Shown: positions 41,019 to 50,143 of the stretch, piece by piece
Position numbering within the stretch: the stretch's first letter is position 1
Layout: each line of letters begins with the position of its first letter
Assembly (NCBI GenBank): GCA_017622995.1
Contig: JAGAQA010000008.1
Location: 1-64,000, forward strand
DNA: 64,000 nucleotides
From: Oscillospiraceae bacterium
GTDB lineage: Bacteria > Bacillota > Clostridia > Oscillospirales > Oscillospiraceae
Reading direction: 5' to 3'
Program-made: the position numbers and the translations under genes
The notes under the pieces: model-generated
What the model saw: the letters and a program-made list of their open reading frames with translations, nothing else
What the model was told of the DNA's origin: nothing
The model's database searches: none

Positions 41019-41633
41019 TTATTTCTCTCTGGACTTCAGCACGGTGTCAATGATGATCTGTGCGCTCTCTTCAATGCCGATGGTGCTGGTGCGCAGGCAG
41101 ATGTCGTAGTTCTGGCTCTGGCCCCAGGTGCGGCCGGTGTAGTGCTGATAGTTTACCCGGCGGCGCTTGTCCTTTTCGGAAAGCCGCTGCTCGGGGGTCT
41201 TGTCGGTTTCGCCGTAGAGCTCTACAATGCGCTTTGCCCGGTATTCATTGTCAGCGGACAGATACACATGGAGGGCATCGGGCCGGTCCTTCAGAATGTA
41301 GTCCGCGTTCCGGCCCACAATGACGCAGGGGCCCTTCTCCGCCAGCTCCAGAATCACGCTGCACTGGGCATTCCACAGGTAGTCGGCGGTGGAAAGACCG
41401 TTCATAATGCCGGGCACACCCTGGGGAGCAAAGGCGTAGGAGAACACGCTGCCGCTGGGGGAATGCTCGCTGTGTTCCTCAACAAACTTGGGCGCGAAAC
41501 CGGATTCCTTGGCAATATCTTCCACGAGCTTTCCGTCATAGAAAGGAATCCCCAGCTTGTCGGCCACGATATGTCCGATGGTACGTCCGCCGGCGCCGAA
41601 TTCACGGCTGATGGTGATAATTTTCTTTTCCAT
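41019..41633 (-). CDS. Cytidylate kinase-like protein
   Basis: A 204-residue protein of the cytidylate-kinase-like family (Cytidylate_kin2). The N terminus KKIITISREFGAGGRTIGH contains the P-loop-like glycine motif, followed by LGIPFYDGKLVEDIAKESG and CVIVGRNADYIL. It differs from canonical Cmk (about 220 residues, GPAGAGKST) and is found as an extra paralogue in Clostridia; whether it phosphorylates CMP is not established. The ATG at 41633 follows GGAGG by seven bases. It has its own promoter. Confidence 0.85.
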   Translation of the reverse strand: MEKKIITISREFGAGGRTIGHIVADKLGIPFYDGKLVEDIAKESGFAPKFVEEHSEHSPSGSVFSYAFAPQGVPGIMNGLSTADYLWNAQCSVILELAEKGPCVIVGRNADYILKDRPDALHVYLSADNEYRAKRIVELYGETDKTPEQRLSEKDKRRRVNYQHYTGRTWGQSQNYDICLRTSTIGIEESAQIIIDTVLKSREK

Positions 41634-41666
41634 AACATCGCCTCCATATAGCTTTTTGATACTTGC

Positions 41667-41695
41667 ATTATAGTCAATTTGACGGGAAAAGTCAA
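41667..41695 (-). promoter_or_regulatory. Promoter of the cytidylate-kinase-like gene
   Basis: On the minus strand TTGACT, 17 bases, TATAAT, about 34 bases before the start. Confidence 0.85.
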
Positions 41696-41725
41696 TCCTA
41701 ACCTTCTTAACTTGGAACAAAACAC

Positions 41726-41763
41726 AAAATCTGCACAAAGCGGTCTGCTTTGTGCAGATTTTT
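41726..41763 (-). terminator. Terminator after gltX
   Basis: AAAATCTGCACAAAGC pairs perfectly with GCTTTGTGCAGATTTT around 5 bases, next to the gltX stop and ahead of the following promoter. Confidence 0.85.
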
Positions 41764-41770
41764 GACTGCA

Positions 41771-43417
41771 TTAGTTCAGAATGGCCAGCGCCTTGCGGAT
41801 CCGCTCCGCCGTGCGGTCCGGGCCAAGGAGCTGCATAACGGTGTACAGATCCGGAGAGTTGGTCTTTCCGGTTACTGCCTGACGGATGAAGGTGGAAACA
41901 TCGGAAACGGTGCCCGGGAAGGCATCGGGGTTCTGCTTATAGGCCTTCATATCCGTGGTAAAGCCGATGGCTTCGGTGATGGCCTTCACCTTATTGAACC
42001 AGACAGCGGAGTCGTCTGCCGGGTCAAAGCCCTCCAGGAACCGGGTCAGCACATCGGCAATGGTTTCCCGGGAGAACCGCTGGTCAAACACGGGGCTTTC
42101 CAGATAGTCGTCGTAGAAAAAGCCCATGTAGTCCTTGGCATCCTTCCAGGTGGCCAGATCCTTTCTGGGCTTCTTGCCGCCCCGGCCGATGGCCAGGATG
42201 GCTTTGGCGTAGTCGGGATCCTCTGCCAGCTTTTCGCCGAAGTCCGGCTGGAATTCCAGTGCCCATTCGGTGAGCTGCCGGTAAACGTCTTCGGCGCTCA
42301 TCCGGGAGATCACATTCTTGGAAACGTCAATGAGCTTGGCATAGTCAAAAAGGGAACCGGCGGGGTTCAGCTTCTTGGGGCTGAAGGGGAAGGTGTCCAT
42401 ATCCGCGTCGGGATTGGCCCGACGCCAGTCTTCAAAGTTGGAGTTCAGAACGGTCATCAGGTATTCCCGCATGGCCAGGGCAGAAAAGCCCTCCGCCTTG
42501 TAGTAGGTCAGGGCCAGCTCGGGGTCCTTCCGCTTGGAGAGCTTCCGCTTGGAAGCACCGTCCATCTTCATCAGGGGCCCAATGTGCACATATTTGGGCA
42601 GCTTAAAGCCCAGAGCCTGAAACAGCTGAATGTGGAAGGGCAGGGTGGACAGCCACTCATCCCCCCGGACCACATGGGTGGTGCGCATCAGGTGGTCATC
42701 CACGGCGTGGGCAAAGTGGTAGGTGGGGATACCGTCGGACTTCAGAAGCACATGGTCCACGTTGTTTTCCGTAATGGTCAGCTTTCCCTTTACCAGATCG
42801 TCAAATTTGAACTGGTTCTCAATGGAGCCGGTGGAGCGGAACCGCAGCACCCAGGGGTTGCCCGCGGCCAGCTGCGCCTGAATATCCTCCATGCTCCGGT
42901 CACGCCAGAGGGCGTAGGGGCCGTAGTAGCCGGTGGTTTCCTTGTTGGCTTCCTGCTTTTCCCGCATGGCGGTGAGCTCTTCCTCGGTGCAAAAGCAGGG
43001 GTAGGCCTTGCCTTCCATAACCAGCTTTTTGGCGTAGACATGGTAGATTTCCGCCCGCTGACGCTGGCGGTAGGGACCGTAGGCGCCGTTGTCTCCATCA
43101 ATGGTGGCGCCCTCATCAAAGTGGATGTTGTAGTGCTTCAGGGAAGAAATGAGCACCTCCACCGCGCCGGGAACCTCCCGCTTGGCATCGGTATCTTCCA
43201 CCCGGAGGAACAGAACGCCGTTTGTCCGGTGGGCCATCCGCTCGGAGATCATGCCCTGGACCAGGTTGCCCAGGTGTACAAAGCCTGTGGGAGAGGGAGC
43301 CATACGGGTGACCACGGCGCCCTCCGGCAGATTGCGCTGGGGGAACCGTGCTTCCAGCTCCTCCGGCGTGGCGGTCACATCGGGAAACAGCAGCTCAGCA
43401 AGTGCCTGATAATCCAT
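41771..43417 (-). CDS. gltX: Glutamyl-tRNA synthetase
   Basis: A 548-residue class I synthetase. The HIGH-type motif is in RMAPSPTGFVHLGNL (about 38-52) and the KMSKS-type loop is KRKLSKRKDPE (about 292-302), as in GluRS rather than GlnRS. The C-terminal half is the all-helical anticodon-binding domain. It is longer than the usual 480-500 residues because of an N-terminal stretch of about 37 residues (YQALAELLFPDV) ahead of the Rossmann fold and some internal extensions, a form seen in Clostridia. It may charge both tRNA-Glu and tRNA-Gln if the amidotransferase GatCAB is present elsewhere. Confidence 0.95.
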   Translation of the reverse strand: MDYQALAELLFPDVTATPEELEARFPQRNLPEGAVVTRMAPSPTGFVHLGNLVQGMISERMAHRTNGVLFLRVEDTDAKREVPGAVEVLISSLKHYNIHFDEGATIDGDNGAYGPYRQRQRAEIYHVYAKKLVMEGKAYPCFCTEEELTAMREKQEANKETTGYYGPYALWRDRSMEDIQAQLAAGNPWVLRFRSTGSIENQFKFDDLVKGKLTITENNVDHVLLKSDGIPTYHFAHAVDDHLMRTTHVVRGDEWLSTLPFHIQLFQALGFKLPKYVHIGPLMKMDGASKRKLSKRKDPELALTYYKAEGFSALAMREYLMTVLNSNFEDWRRANPDADMDTFPFSPKKLNPAGSLFDYAKLIDVSKNVISRMSAEDVYRQLTEWALEFQPDFGEKLAEDPDYAKAILAIGRGGKKPRKDLATWKDAKDYMGFFYDDYLESPVFDQRFSRETIADVLTRFLEGFDPADDSAVWFNKVKAITEAIGFTTDMKAYKQNPDAFPGTVSDVSTFIRQAVTGKTNSPDLYTVMQLLGPDRTAERIRKALAILN

Positions 43418-43451
43418 AAAAAATACCTCTTTGTCATAATTTCCAGGTTAG

Positions 43452-43480
43452 AGTATAGCATAGCGCTCCTAAAAAATCAA
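43452..43480 (-). promoter_or_regulatory. gltX promoter
   Basis: On the minus strand TTGATT, 17 bases, TATACT with an upstream TGC (extended -10), 35 bases before gltX. Confidence 0.8.
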
Positions 43481-43503
43481 TGTCTATCCCATCAGAAAAT
43501 CCC

Positions 43504-43532
43504 TTGCGTAAACCGGCAAGCTATGGTAAAAT
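43504..43532 (+). promoter_or_regulatory. trpS promoter
   Basis: TTGCGT, 17 bases, TAAAAT, about 34 bases before trpS; it is divergent from the gltX promoter with the -35 hexamers 23 bases apart. Confidence 0.7.
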
Positions 43533-43565
43533 AAACAATCATACAGGAAAGAAGCGTTATTGGAT

Positions 43566-44588
43566 ATGAGCGAAATCATTCAGGAAACCCCCAAGAAACG
43601 GATGCTTTCCGGCATCAAGCCCTCCGGTGATCTCACCCTGGGCAGCTACTTAGGTGCCGTGAAAAACTGGGCCGAGCGGGCACAGGAATATGACTGCTTC
43701 TACTTTATGGCAGACCTTCACGCCATCACCGTCCGGCAGAACCCGGCGGATCTGCGGCGGCGTACCCTGGAGCAGCTGGCCCAGTACATCGCCTGCGGCC
43801 TGGACCCGGAGAAGAATACCCTTTTCATCCAGAGCCATGTGCACCAGCACGCGGAGCTGGGCTGGGTGCTGCAGTGCTATTCCATGTTCGGCGAGCTGAG
43901 CAGGATGACCCAGTTCAAGGACAAGTCTGCCAAGAACGCGGACAATATCAACGGCGGCCTGTTTTCCTACCCCAGCCTGATGGCGGCGGACATTCTGCTG
44001 TACCAGCCGGATCTGGTGCCTGTGGGGGAGGATCAGAAGCAGCATGTGGAGCTGTGCCATACCATCGCCCGCCGCTTCAACGGCGTCTACGGCGACGTGT
44101 TCAAGATCCCCGAGCCCTTCGTGCCCAAGGTGGGTGCCCGGATCATGAGCCTGACAAACCCCACCGCCAAGATGAGCAAATCCGAAAATGAGGATACGGG
44201 CCGTGTGCTGCTGATGGATACCCCCGAGACCATTATGCGCCAGTTCAAGCGGGCCATCACCGATTCCGATACGGAGAACTGCGTCCGCTACGATAAGGAG
44301 AACAAGCCCGGTGTTTCCAACCTGATGACCATATACTCCGCGGTCACCGGCAAGAGCTTTGCGGAAATCGAAGCCGAGTTCGCGGGCCAGGGCTATGGCA
44401 AGTTCAAGCCCGCCGTGGGGGAAGCCGTGGTGGAAACCCTCCGCCCCATCCGGGAAGAGGCCACCCGGATCATGAAGGACAAGGCGTACCTGGAAAAGGT
44501 CTACCAGGACGGTGCCCAAAAGGCCGCCTATGTGGCGGAAAAGACCCTGCGTAAGGTTTATAAAAAAGTGGGCTTTGTGGCCAGATAA
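43566..44588 (+). CDS. trpS: Tryptophanyl-tRNA synthetase
   Basis: A 340-residue class I synthetase for tRNA-Trp, of the usual bacterial length. The HIGH-type region is SGIKPSGDLTLGSYLGAVKNW (split here as GIKPSGDLTLGSYLG) at about 18-32 and the KMSKS loop is AKMSKSEN (about 200). MMADLHAIT-type and QKQHVELCHTIARRFN segments are TrpRS hallmarks. The ATG at 43566 is preferred; a TTG six bases upstream is also in frame. No T-box is present, although T-boxes are common before trpS in Firmicutes. Confidence 0.96.
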   Translation: MSEIIQETPKKRMLSGIKPSGDLTLGSYLGAVKNWAERAQEYDCFYFMADLHAITVRQNPADLRRRTLEQLAQYIACGLDPEKNTLFIQSHVHQHAELGWVLQCYSMFGELSRMTQFKDKSAKNADNINGGLFSYPSLMAADILLYQPDLVPVGEDQKQHVELCHTIARRFNGVYGDVFKIPEPFVPKVGARIMSLTNPTAKMSKSENEDTGRVLLMDTPETIMRQFKRAITDSDTENCVRYDKENKPGVSNLMTIYSAVTGKSFAEIEAEFAGQGYGKFKPAVGEAVVETLRPIREEATRIMKDKAYLEKVYQDGAQKAAYVAEKTLRKVYKKVGFVAR

Positions 44589-44591
44589 CAG

Positions 44592-44624
44592 AAAGGGTGC
44601 GGTTTTCGCCGCATCCTTTTGTTT
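44592..44624 (+). terminator. Terminator after trpS
   Basis: GGGTGCGG, TTTTCG, CCGCATCC then TTTTGTTT. Confidence 0.8.
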
Positions 44625-44643
44625 GTGCGGACGCACTTACCCA

Positions 44644-44672
44644 TTGCACTTTTGACAGGAATGTGGTATACT
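44644..44672 (+). promoter_or_regulatory. murB operon promoter
   Basis: TTGCAC, 17 bases, TATACT, 29 bases before the murB start. A TTGACA inside the spacer is too close to the -10 to be used. Confidence 0.7.
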
Positions 44673-44700
44673 GTTACCAATCATACACCCGGAGGCGTTT

Positions 44701-45612
44701 ATGTCAGATTTTTCGACTTTTCAGCGGAATAATCCGGATTTTCCCGGTGAAATCTGCATCCGATATGGAGAACCCATGTCCAAACACACTTCCTTCCGCA
44801 TCGGAGGAAATGTCGAGGCCATGGCCTTTCCCAAAAACAGGGAAGAGCTCAGTCTGCTTCTCAATTGGTCCGGTTTGTTGGACAGAAAACCCGTTATCTT
44901 AGGGGCAGGAACCAACGTACTGGCGCCGGACGAGGGCATGGAGGGCCTGATCATCTGCCTGAAGGACTGCCTGGACGGCATGGAGCGGTTGGATGACCGC
45001 CGCATCCGGGTAATGGCCGGTGTGACCCTTTCCCGGGCGGCAATGTTTGCCGCTTCCCAGGGCCTTTCCGGTCTGGAGTTTGCCCACGGCATTCCCGGTA
45101 CCCTGGGCGGCGGTGTGTATATGAACGCCGGTGCCTACGGCGGAGATTTGGAGTCGGTTTGCCGGGAGGTGGAGCTGATGGATTTCAGAGGAAATCTCTA
45201 TACCCGCACCGGGGAAGAGATGGACTTTTCCTACCGCCACAGCTGCCTGGAATCGGAGCCCGCCATCGTGGTCAGTGCGGTTCTGGAGCTGGAGCCCGGA
45301 AAAGAGGAAGACATCCGCGGCAGGATGAAAGCGCTTCAGACCAAACGGCTTGCCTCCCAGCCTCTGAATCTCCCTTCCGCCGGTTCCGCCTTCAAGCGTC
45401 CGGCGGGGGGCTACGCCGCCGCCCTCATTGAGCAGGCGGGGCTCAAGGGCTTCCGGGTAGGGGATGCCGCCATTTCCGAAAAACACGCGGGCTTTGCCGT
45501 CAATCTGGGCGGCGCCACCGCTGCCGATGTGAAAAAGCTTCTGGAGGAGGTTTCCCGCCGGGTGGAGGCCCATTCCGGCATCCGTCTGGAACCGGAAATC
45601 CGCATCTGGTAA
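44701..45612 (+). CDS. murB: UDP-N-acetylenolpyruvoylglucosamine reductase
   Basis: A 303-residue MurB, which reduces UDP-GlcNAc-enolpyruvate to UDP-MurNAc with FAD and NADPH. FAD-binding motifs are KHTSFRIGGNVEA and VILGAGTNVL; the GIPGTLGGGVYMNAGAYGG segment is diagnostic; SAGSAFKRPAGGYAA holds the catalytic serine, and the C terminus has the conserved glutamate (RLEPEIRIW). The shape is type IIb as in other Firmicutes. AGGCG lies seven bases before the ATG. whiA follows after 27 bases. Confidence 0.96.
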   Translation: MSDFSTFQRNNPDFPGEICIRYGEPMSKHTSFRIGGNVEAMAFPKNREELSLLLNWSGLLDRKPVILGAGTNVLAPDEGMEGLIICLKDCLDGMERLDDRRIRVMAGVTLSRAAMFAASQGLSGLEFAHGIPGTLGGGVYMNAGAYGGDLESVCREVELMDFRGNLYTRTGEEMDFSYRHSCLESEPAIVVSAVLELEPGKEEDIRGRMKALQTKRLASQPLNLPSAGSAFKRPAGGYAAALIEQAGLKGFRVGDAAISEKHAGFAVNLGGATAADVKKLLEEVSRRVEAHSGIRLEPEIRIW

Positions 45613-45639
45613 TGCTTGTCAGAAAGAGAGGAGAACGCC

Positions 45640-46551
45640 GTGCTGTCCTTTTCCGCGTCCGCCAAGGCGGAGATCTGTAAAGAAAATCCCCAGTCCGGCT
45701 GCTGTGCCCTGGCCCAGTGCTTTGGCATTCTGCTGTTTGCCAACAGCTTTACGGAAACGCAAATTAAAATCATTACGGAAAGCCAGGATTTTGCCAGGCT
45801 GCTGCCCAAGCTGTTCCGCAAGGCTTTTTCCGTGACCTTTGATACCCTGCCGGAAGAGGGGGCAGTGGGGAAGCTGGTGTTTGTCATCCGCAGCCCGGAA
45901 AAGATTGCCGAAATTATGTCCGCCTTTGGCTTTGATACCGGCAGCACCCTTTCCCTGCACATCAATCTGCCCATTGTGGAAGAGGACTGCTGCAAGGCCG
46001 CCTTTCTGCGGGGGGCGTTTCTGGCCGGCGGCAGTGTCACCAGCCCCGCCAAGGCCTATCATATGGAGCTGGCCACCACCCATCAGATTGTATCCCGTGA
46101 GTGCGACGCCCTGATCCGGGAAACCCTGGGCTTTTCTCCCAAAACCGCCTCCCGGGCCGGTGCCCAGGTGCTGTATCTCAAGCAGAGCGATCTCATCTCT
46201 GATTTTCTCACCTACCTGGGGGCCCCGGTGGCTGCCATGGGCATTATGGAGGCCAGACTGGAAAAAGAACTGAATAACCAGGTCAACCGCTGCTGCAACT
46301 GCGACGATGCCAATACCTCCAAGGTGGTGGAAGCCGCCCAGGAGCAGCTGGCTGCCATCCGCGTCCTGCGTCAGACCCAGCGCTTGGAGACCCTTCCGGG
46401 AAAGCTGCTTCAGGCGGCCAGGGCCAGGCTGGAAAATCCCGAGTCCTCCCTGGCGGAGCTGGCCGCCATGATGGAGCCGCCCATCACCAAGCCGGCCATG
46501 AACCATCGGCTGAAGCGGATCGTGGAGCTGGCAAAGGAGGCGGAGCAATGA
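45640..46551 (+). CDS. whiA: DNA-binding protein WhiA
   Basis: A 303-residue WhiA with a LAGLIDADG-like N-terminal domain and a C-terminal helix-turn-helix. LSFSASAKAEI opens it; AAFLRGAFLAGGSVTSPAKAYH and VNRCCNCDDANTSKVVEAA are signature motifs; the HTH is around LAELAAMMEPPITKPAMNHRLKRI. It affects cell division and chromosome segregation in Firmicutes and is a sporulation regulator in Streptomyces. The start is GTG seven bases after GAGGAG. The stop overlaps dnaE by four bases. The usual neighbours rapZ and yvcK, often between murB and whiA, are missing. Confidence 0.95.
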   Translation: MLSFSASAKAEICKENPQSGCCALAQCFGILLFANSFTETQIKIITESQDFARLLPKLFRKAFSVTFDTLPEEGAVGKLVFVIRSPEKIAEIMSAFGFDTGSTLSLHINLPIVEEDCCKAAFLRGAFLAGGSVTSPAKAYHMELATTHQIVSRECDALIRETLGFSPKTASRAGAQVLYLKQSDLISDFLTYLGAPVAAMGIMEARLEKELNNQVNRCCNCDDANTSKVVEAAQEQLAAIRVLRQTQRLETLPGKLLQAARARLENPESSLAELAAMMEPPITKPAMNHRLKRIVELAKEAEQ

Positions 46552-49500
46552 GTTTTGTACATCTTCACGTCCATAGCGAGTATAGCCTGCTGGACGGCGC
46601 CTGCCGCATCGACGGCCTTATGGACCGGGTAAAGGAGCTGGGGCAGACCGCCGTGGCCCTGACCGATCACGGTGTCATGTACGGCTGCATTGATTTTTAC
46701 AAAGCCGCCAAGGCAGCGGGGATCAAGCCCATCATCGGCTGCGAGGTCTATGTGGCCCCCCGGCGAATGACAGACAAGGTTCACGGCCTGGATCAGGAAA
46801 GCTACCACCTTGTCCTGCTCTGCGAAAACCAGAAGGGCTATGAAAACCTTTGCTACATGGTTTCGGAGGCCTTTTTGCATGGCTTCTACGGAAAGCCCCG
46901 CATCGATCTGGAGCTGCTGGAGCAGCGCCATGAGGGGCTTATCGCCTTGTCCGCCTGCCTGGGCGGCGCCATCCCTCAGGCCCTTCTCCACGAGGATTAC
47001 CAGGGCGCCCGGGAATACGCTCTGCGGCTGAGTAAAATGTTCGGTCCGGACCGGTTCTATCTGGAGCTTCAGGACCATGGCATCGAAGCCCAGCGCCCGG
47101 TGAATCAGGGCCTACAGCGCCTTGCCCGGGAGGAGGGGCTCCCCCTGGTCATCACCAACGATGCCCACTATCTGCGCAAAGAGGACGCGGATATGCAGGA
47201 TGTGCTGCTGTGCATTCAGACCGGCAAGACCGTTGACGATCAGAACCGGATGCGGTTCGAAACCCAGGAGTTCTACCTGAAAAGCGAGGAGGAGCTTCGG
47301 GAGCTGTTCCCGGGCTGCGACGAGGCCTTTTCCAATACCCAGAAAATTGCCGATATGTGCAATGTGGAGTTTACCTTCCATGAGTATCACCTGCCCGCCT
47401 ACCCGGTGCCGGAGGGCTATACCAACGAGGAATACTTCCGCAAGCTCTGTTACGAGGGCTTCCGGGAGCGTTATCCGGAGGAACCGAAGGAATACAGGGA
47501 GCGGATGGAGTATGAAATCAGCGTCATCAGCTCTATGGGTTATGTAAACTACTACCTGATCGTCTGGGATTTTATCCACTATGCAAAACAGGCGGGCATT
47601 CCCGTGGGCCCGGGCCGTGGTTCCGGAGCGGGCTCCATTGTTGCCTACTGTATCCACATTACGGAAGTGGATCCCATGAAATACGGCCTGATCTTCGAAC
47701 GGTTCCTGAACCCGGAGCGGGTGAGTATGCCCGATTTCGATACGGACTTCTGCCAGGAGCGCCGGGGGGAGGTCATCGACTATGTTTACCGCAAGTATGG
47801 TTCCGACCGGGTGGCACAGATCGTCACCTTCGGCACCATGGCTGCCCGTGGCGCCATCCGGGATGTGGGCCGGGCGCTGAACTTCACCTTCGCGGAAACC
47901 GATGTGGTGGCCAAGCTGGTGCCCGCCGGGCCCCATGTGACCCTCAAGTCCGCTTTGCAGGAATCCCCCCGTTTCAAGGAGCTGTACGATGGGGACCCCA
48001 GAGTGAAAAAACTGGTGGACACCGCCATGCGGCTGGAGGGAATGCCCCGGAATGCCTCCACCCACGCGGCCGGTGTGGTGATAACCGCCCAGCCTGTTTG
48101 CAGCTATGTGCCCTTGTCCCGGAATGACGATACCATCGTCACCCAGTACACCATGACCACAATCGAGGAGCTGGGGCTTCTCAAAATGGACTTCCTGGGC
48201 CTGCGGAACCTGACGGTGATCCAGGATGCCGAGGAGCAAATCCGGCAGGTGAACCCCGGCTTTTCCGTGGCGAATATCCCGGATGACGACCCGGAAACCT
48301 TTGCCATGCTCTCCGAAGGCAAGACCCAGGGCGTTTTCCAGATGGAGTCTGCCGGTATGACCGGTGTGTGCATCAATATGAAGCCCAGCTCCATTGAAGA
48401 CATCACGGCCATCGTGGCCCTCTATCGCCCCGGCCCCATGGACTCCATTCCCCGGTTCATCGCCAACAAGCTGGCGCCTGACAAGGTGACCTACAAAACA
48501 CCCCTTCTGGAACCTATTCTGAAGGTGACCTACGGCTGTATCGTCTATCAGGAGCAGGTCATTGAGATCTTCCGGAATTTGGGCGGCTATACCATGGGGC
48601 AGGCGGACAACATTCGCCGGGCCATTTCCAAGAAAAAGATGAAGGTCATCGCGGAGGAACGGAAGGTCTTCGTCTACGGTGACAAGGAGCAGGGCATTTC
48701 CGGCGCCATCGCCAAGGGCGTCAGCGAGGCGGCGGCCCAGTCCATCTATGATGAGATTGTGGATTTCGCGAACTACGCCTTCAATAAATCCCACGCGGTG
48801 TGCTATGCGGTGGTGGCCTATCAGACGGCCTACCTCAAGTGCCATTACCCGCGGCAGTATATGGCGGCGCTGATGACCTCCGTGCTGGATTCTGCCGTAA
48901 AAATCTCCACCTACATTGCCGAGTGCAAGGAGCTGGGCATTCCGCTTCTGAGCCCGGACATCAACCATTCCGAGGACCACTTCTCCGTAGAGGAGGGGGG
49001 CATCCGCTTTGGCCTGGGGGCCGTAAAGAACATCGGCCGGGGCCTCATTCGCAGTGTTTCCCAGAAGCGCCGGGAGGGTGGCCCCTTTCAATCCCTCCAG
49101 GATTTTCTGGAGCGGATGGACGAGGGAGAGCTCAACAAGCGGGCGGTGGAAAATCTGATCCGCTGCGGTGCCATGGATTGCTTCGGCTATCACCGCAGTG
49201 AGCTCATTGGTGTGTATGAAGCCATGATGGACGGTGTGGCCGATACCCGGAAAAAGAATCTGGAGGGCCAGCTGGGCCTCTTTTCCATGCTGGATGAGGA
49301 TGAGCCTGCCGCCAGAATTGATATTCCCCGGCGGGAAGAATTTTCCAAAGCCGAGCTCATGGCCATGGAAAAGGAGACCACAGGCATCTACCTGTCCGGC
49401 CACCCCATGGACGACTACCGGAAATTTCTTCAGAACACCCATGTCCTGCCCATCGGGGAGCTGATGGAGGAGGACAGCCGGTTCCAGGATGATCAGATTG

Positions 49501-50003
49501 TCAGTGTGGCGGGGATCATCCAGACGGTAAAGACCAAGACCACCCGGAATAATTCCATCATGGCCTATGTGACCCTGGAAGACGACACCGCCGCCATAGA
49601 AATGCTGGCCTTTTCCAGTGTGCTCAGCCAGTACGGCGGCTATATCAAGGAAAACGGTGCGGTGGTGGTCAACGGCAGACTGTCCCTGCGGGATGACAAA
49701 GAGCCACAAATCGTTATCAACCGGGTCCGGCCCATGTCGGATTATTCGGAAAAGCCTCCCAAAGAGCCGGAAGAAGCCAAGCCGGTTCCCCGCCAGGGAA
49801 CCCTTTATCTGCGGCTTCCCGGAGAGGAAGGAAAGCTCTATCCCAAGGTAAAGGCAATCCTCAATATGTTCCCCGGGGAAAGCCGGGCGGTGCTGTTTTT
49901 TGAGGATACCCGGGCCCGCCGGGGTACCGCCTGCACCATTGCGGATTCCATGCTCGCGGAACTGAAAAACGTGCTGGGAGAAGGGAATGTTGTGCTGAAA
50001 TAG
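46548..50003 (+). CDS. dnaE: DNA polymerase III alpha subunit DnaE
   Basis: A 1151-residue C-family polymerase. An N-terminal PHP domain (FVHLHVHSEYSLLDGA, TDHGVMYG) is followed by the palm with PDFDTDFCQERR (about 393-404), fingers and beta-binding region, a helix-hairpin-helix segment and a C-terminal OB-fold (VSVAGIIQTVKTKTTRN). In Firmicutes PolC copies most of the genome and DnaE extends primers on the lagging strand; polC is not in this window. It overlaps whiA by ATGA and ends the operon. Confidence 0.97.
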   Translation: MSFVHLHVHSEYSLLDGACRIDGLMDRVKELGQTAVALTDHGVMYGCIDFYKAAKAAGIKPIIGCEVYVAPRRMTDKVHGLDQESYHLVLLCENQKGYENLCYMVSEAFLHGFYGKPRIDLELLEQRHEGLIALSACLGGAIPQALLHEDYQGAREYALRLSKMFGPDRFYLELQDHGIEAQRPVNQGLQRLAREEGLPLVITNDAHYLRKEDADMQDVLLCIQTGKTVDDQNRMRFETQEFYLKSEEELRELFPGCDEAFSNTQKIADMCNVEFTFHEYHLPAYPVPEGYTNEEYFRKLCYEGFRERYPEEPKEYRERMEYEISVISSMGYVNYYLIVWDFIHYAKQAGIPVGPGRGSGAGSIVAYCIHITEVDPMKYGLIFERFLNPERVSMPDFDTDFCQERRGEVIDYVYRKYGSDRVAQIVTFGTMAARGAIRDVGRALNFTFAETDVVAKLVPAGPHVTLKSALQESPRFKELYDGDPRVKKLVDTAMRLEGMPRNASTHAAGVVITAQPVCSYVPLSRNDDTIVTQYTMTTIEELGLLKMDFLGLRNLTVIQDAEEQIRQVNPGFSVANIPDDDPETFAMLSEGKTQGVFQMESAGMTGVCINMKPSSIEDITAIVALYRPGPMDSIPRFIANKLAPDKVTYKTPLLEPILKVTYGCIVYQEQVIEIFRNLGGYTMGQADNIRRAISKKKMKVIAEERKVFVYGDKEQGISGAIAKGVSEAAAQSIYDEIVDFANYAFNKSHAVCYAVVAYQTAYLKCHYPRQYMAALMTSVLDSAVKISTYIAECKELGIPLLSPDINHSEDHFSVEEGGIRFGLGAVKNIGRGLIRSVSQKRREGGPFQSLQDFLERMDEGELNKRAVENLIRCGAMDCFGYHRSELIGVYEAMMDGVADTRKKNLEGQLGLFSMLDEDEPAARIDIPRREEFSKAELMAMEKETTGIYLSGHPMDDYRKFLQNTHVLPIGELMEEDSRFQDDQIVSVAGIIQTVKTKTTRNNSIMAYVTLEDDTAAIEMLAFSSVLSQYGGYIKENGAVVVNGRLSLRDDKEPQIVINRVRPMSDYSEKPPKEPEEAKPVPRQGTLYLRLPGEEGKLYPKVKAILNMFPGESRAVLFFEDTRARRGTACTIADSMLAELKNVLGEGNVVLK

Positions 50004-50004
50004 C

Positions 50005-50033
50005 TTTTCATTTCCGACATTTTGTGTTATAAT
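50005..50033 (+). promoter_or_regulatory. Promoter of the lipoprotein-two-component-recA operon
   Basis: A perfect TATAAT (50028-50033) with a weak -35 (TTTTCA) 17 bases upstream. It leaves a leader of about 105 bases before the first start codon in which I see no known structure. Confidence 0.5.
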
Positions 50034-50143
50034 ATACCTTACGGAACCAAGCGCGATTTTTGCGGAGAATAAACCGGCGCCTCTTATGGTGACAAAGTGT
50101 TCGCCGCGTTTTCTCAATACCATCACGAAAGGGAGCTGGTGCC

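Noticed and set aside
43433-43565. T-box before gltX or trpS
   Set aside because: The divergent region is too short and has no GGTGGNACCGCG-type T-box sequence or competing terminator; only two simple promoters are seen.
50034-50143. Leader before the lipoprotein as a small ORF or riboswitch
   Set aside because: An ATG at 50086 opens a frame that simply runs into the lipoprotein gene out of frame; no ribosome binding site or recognised fold.
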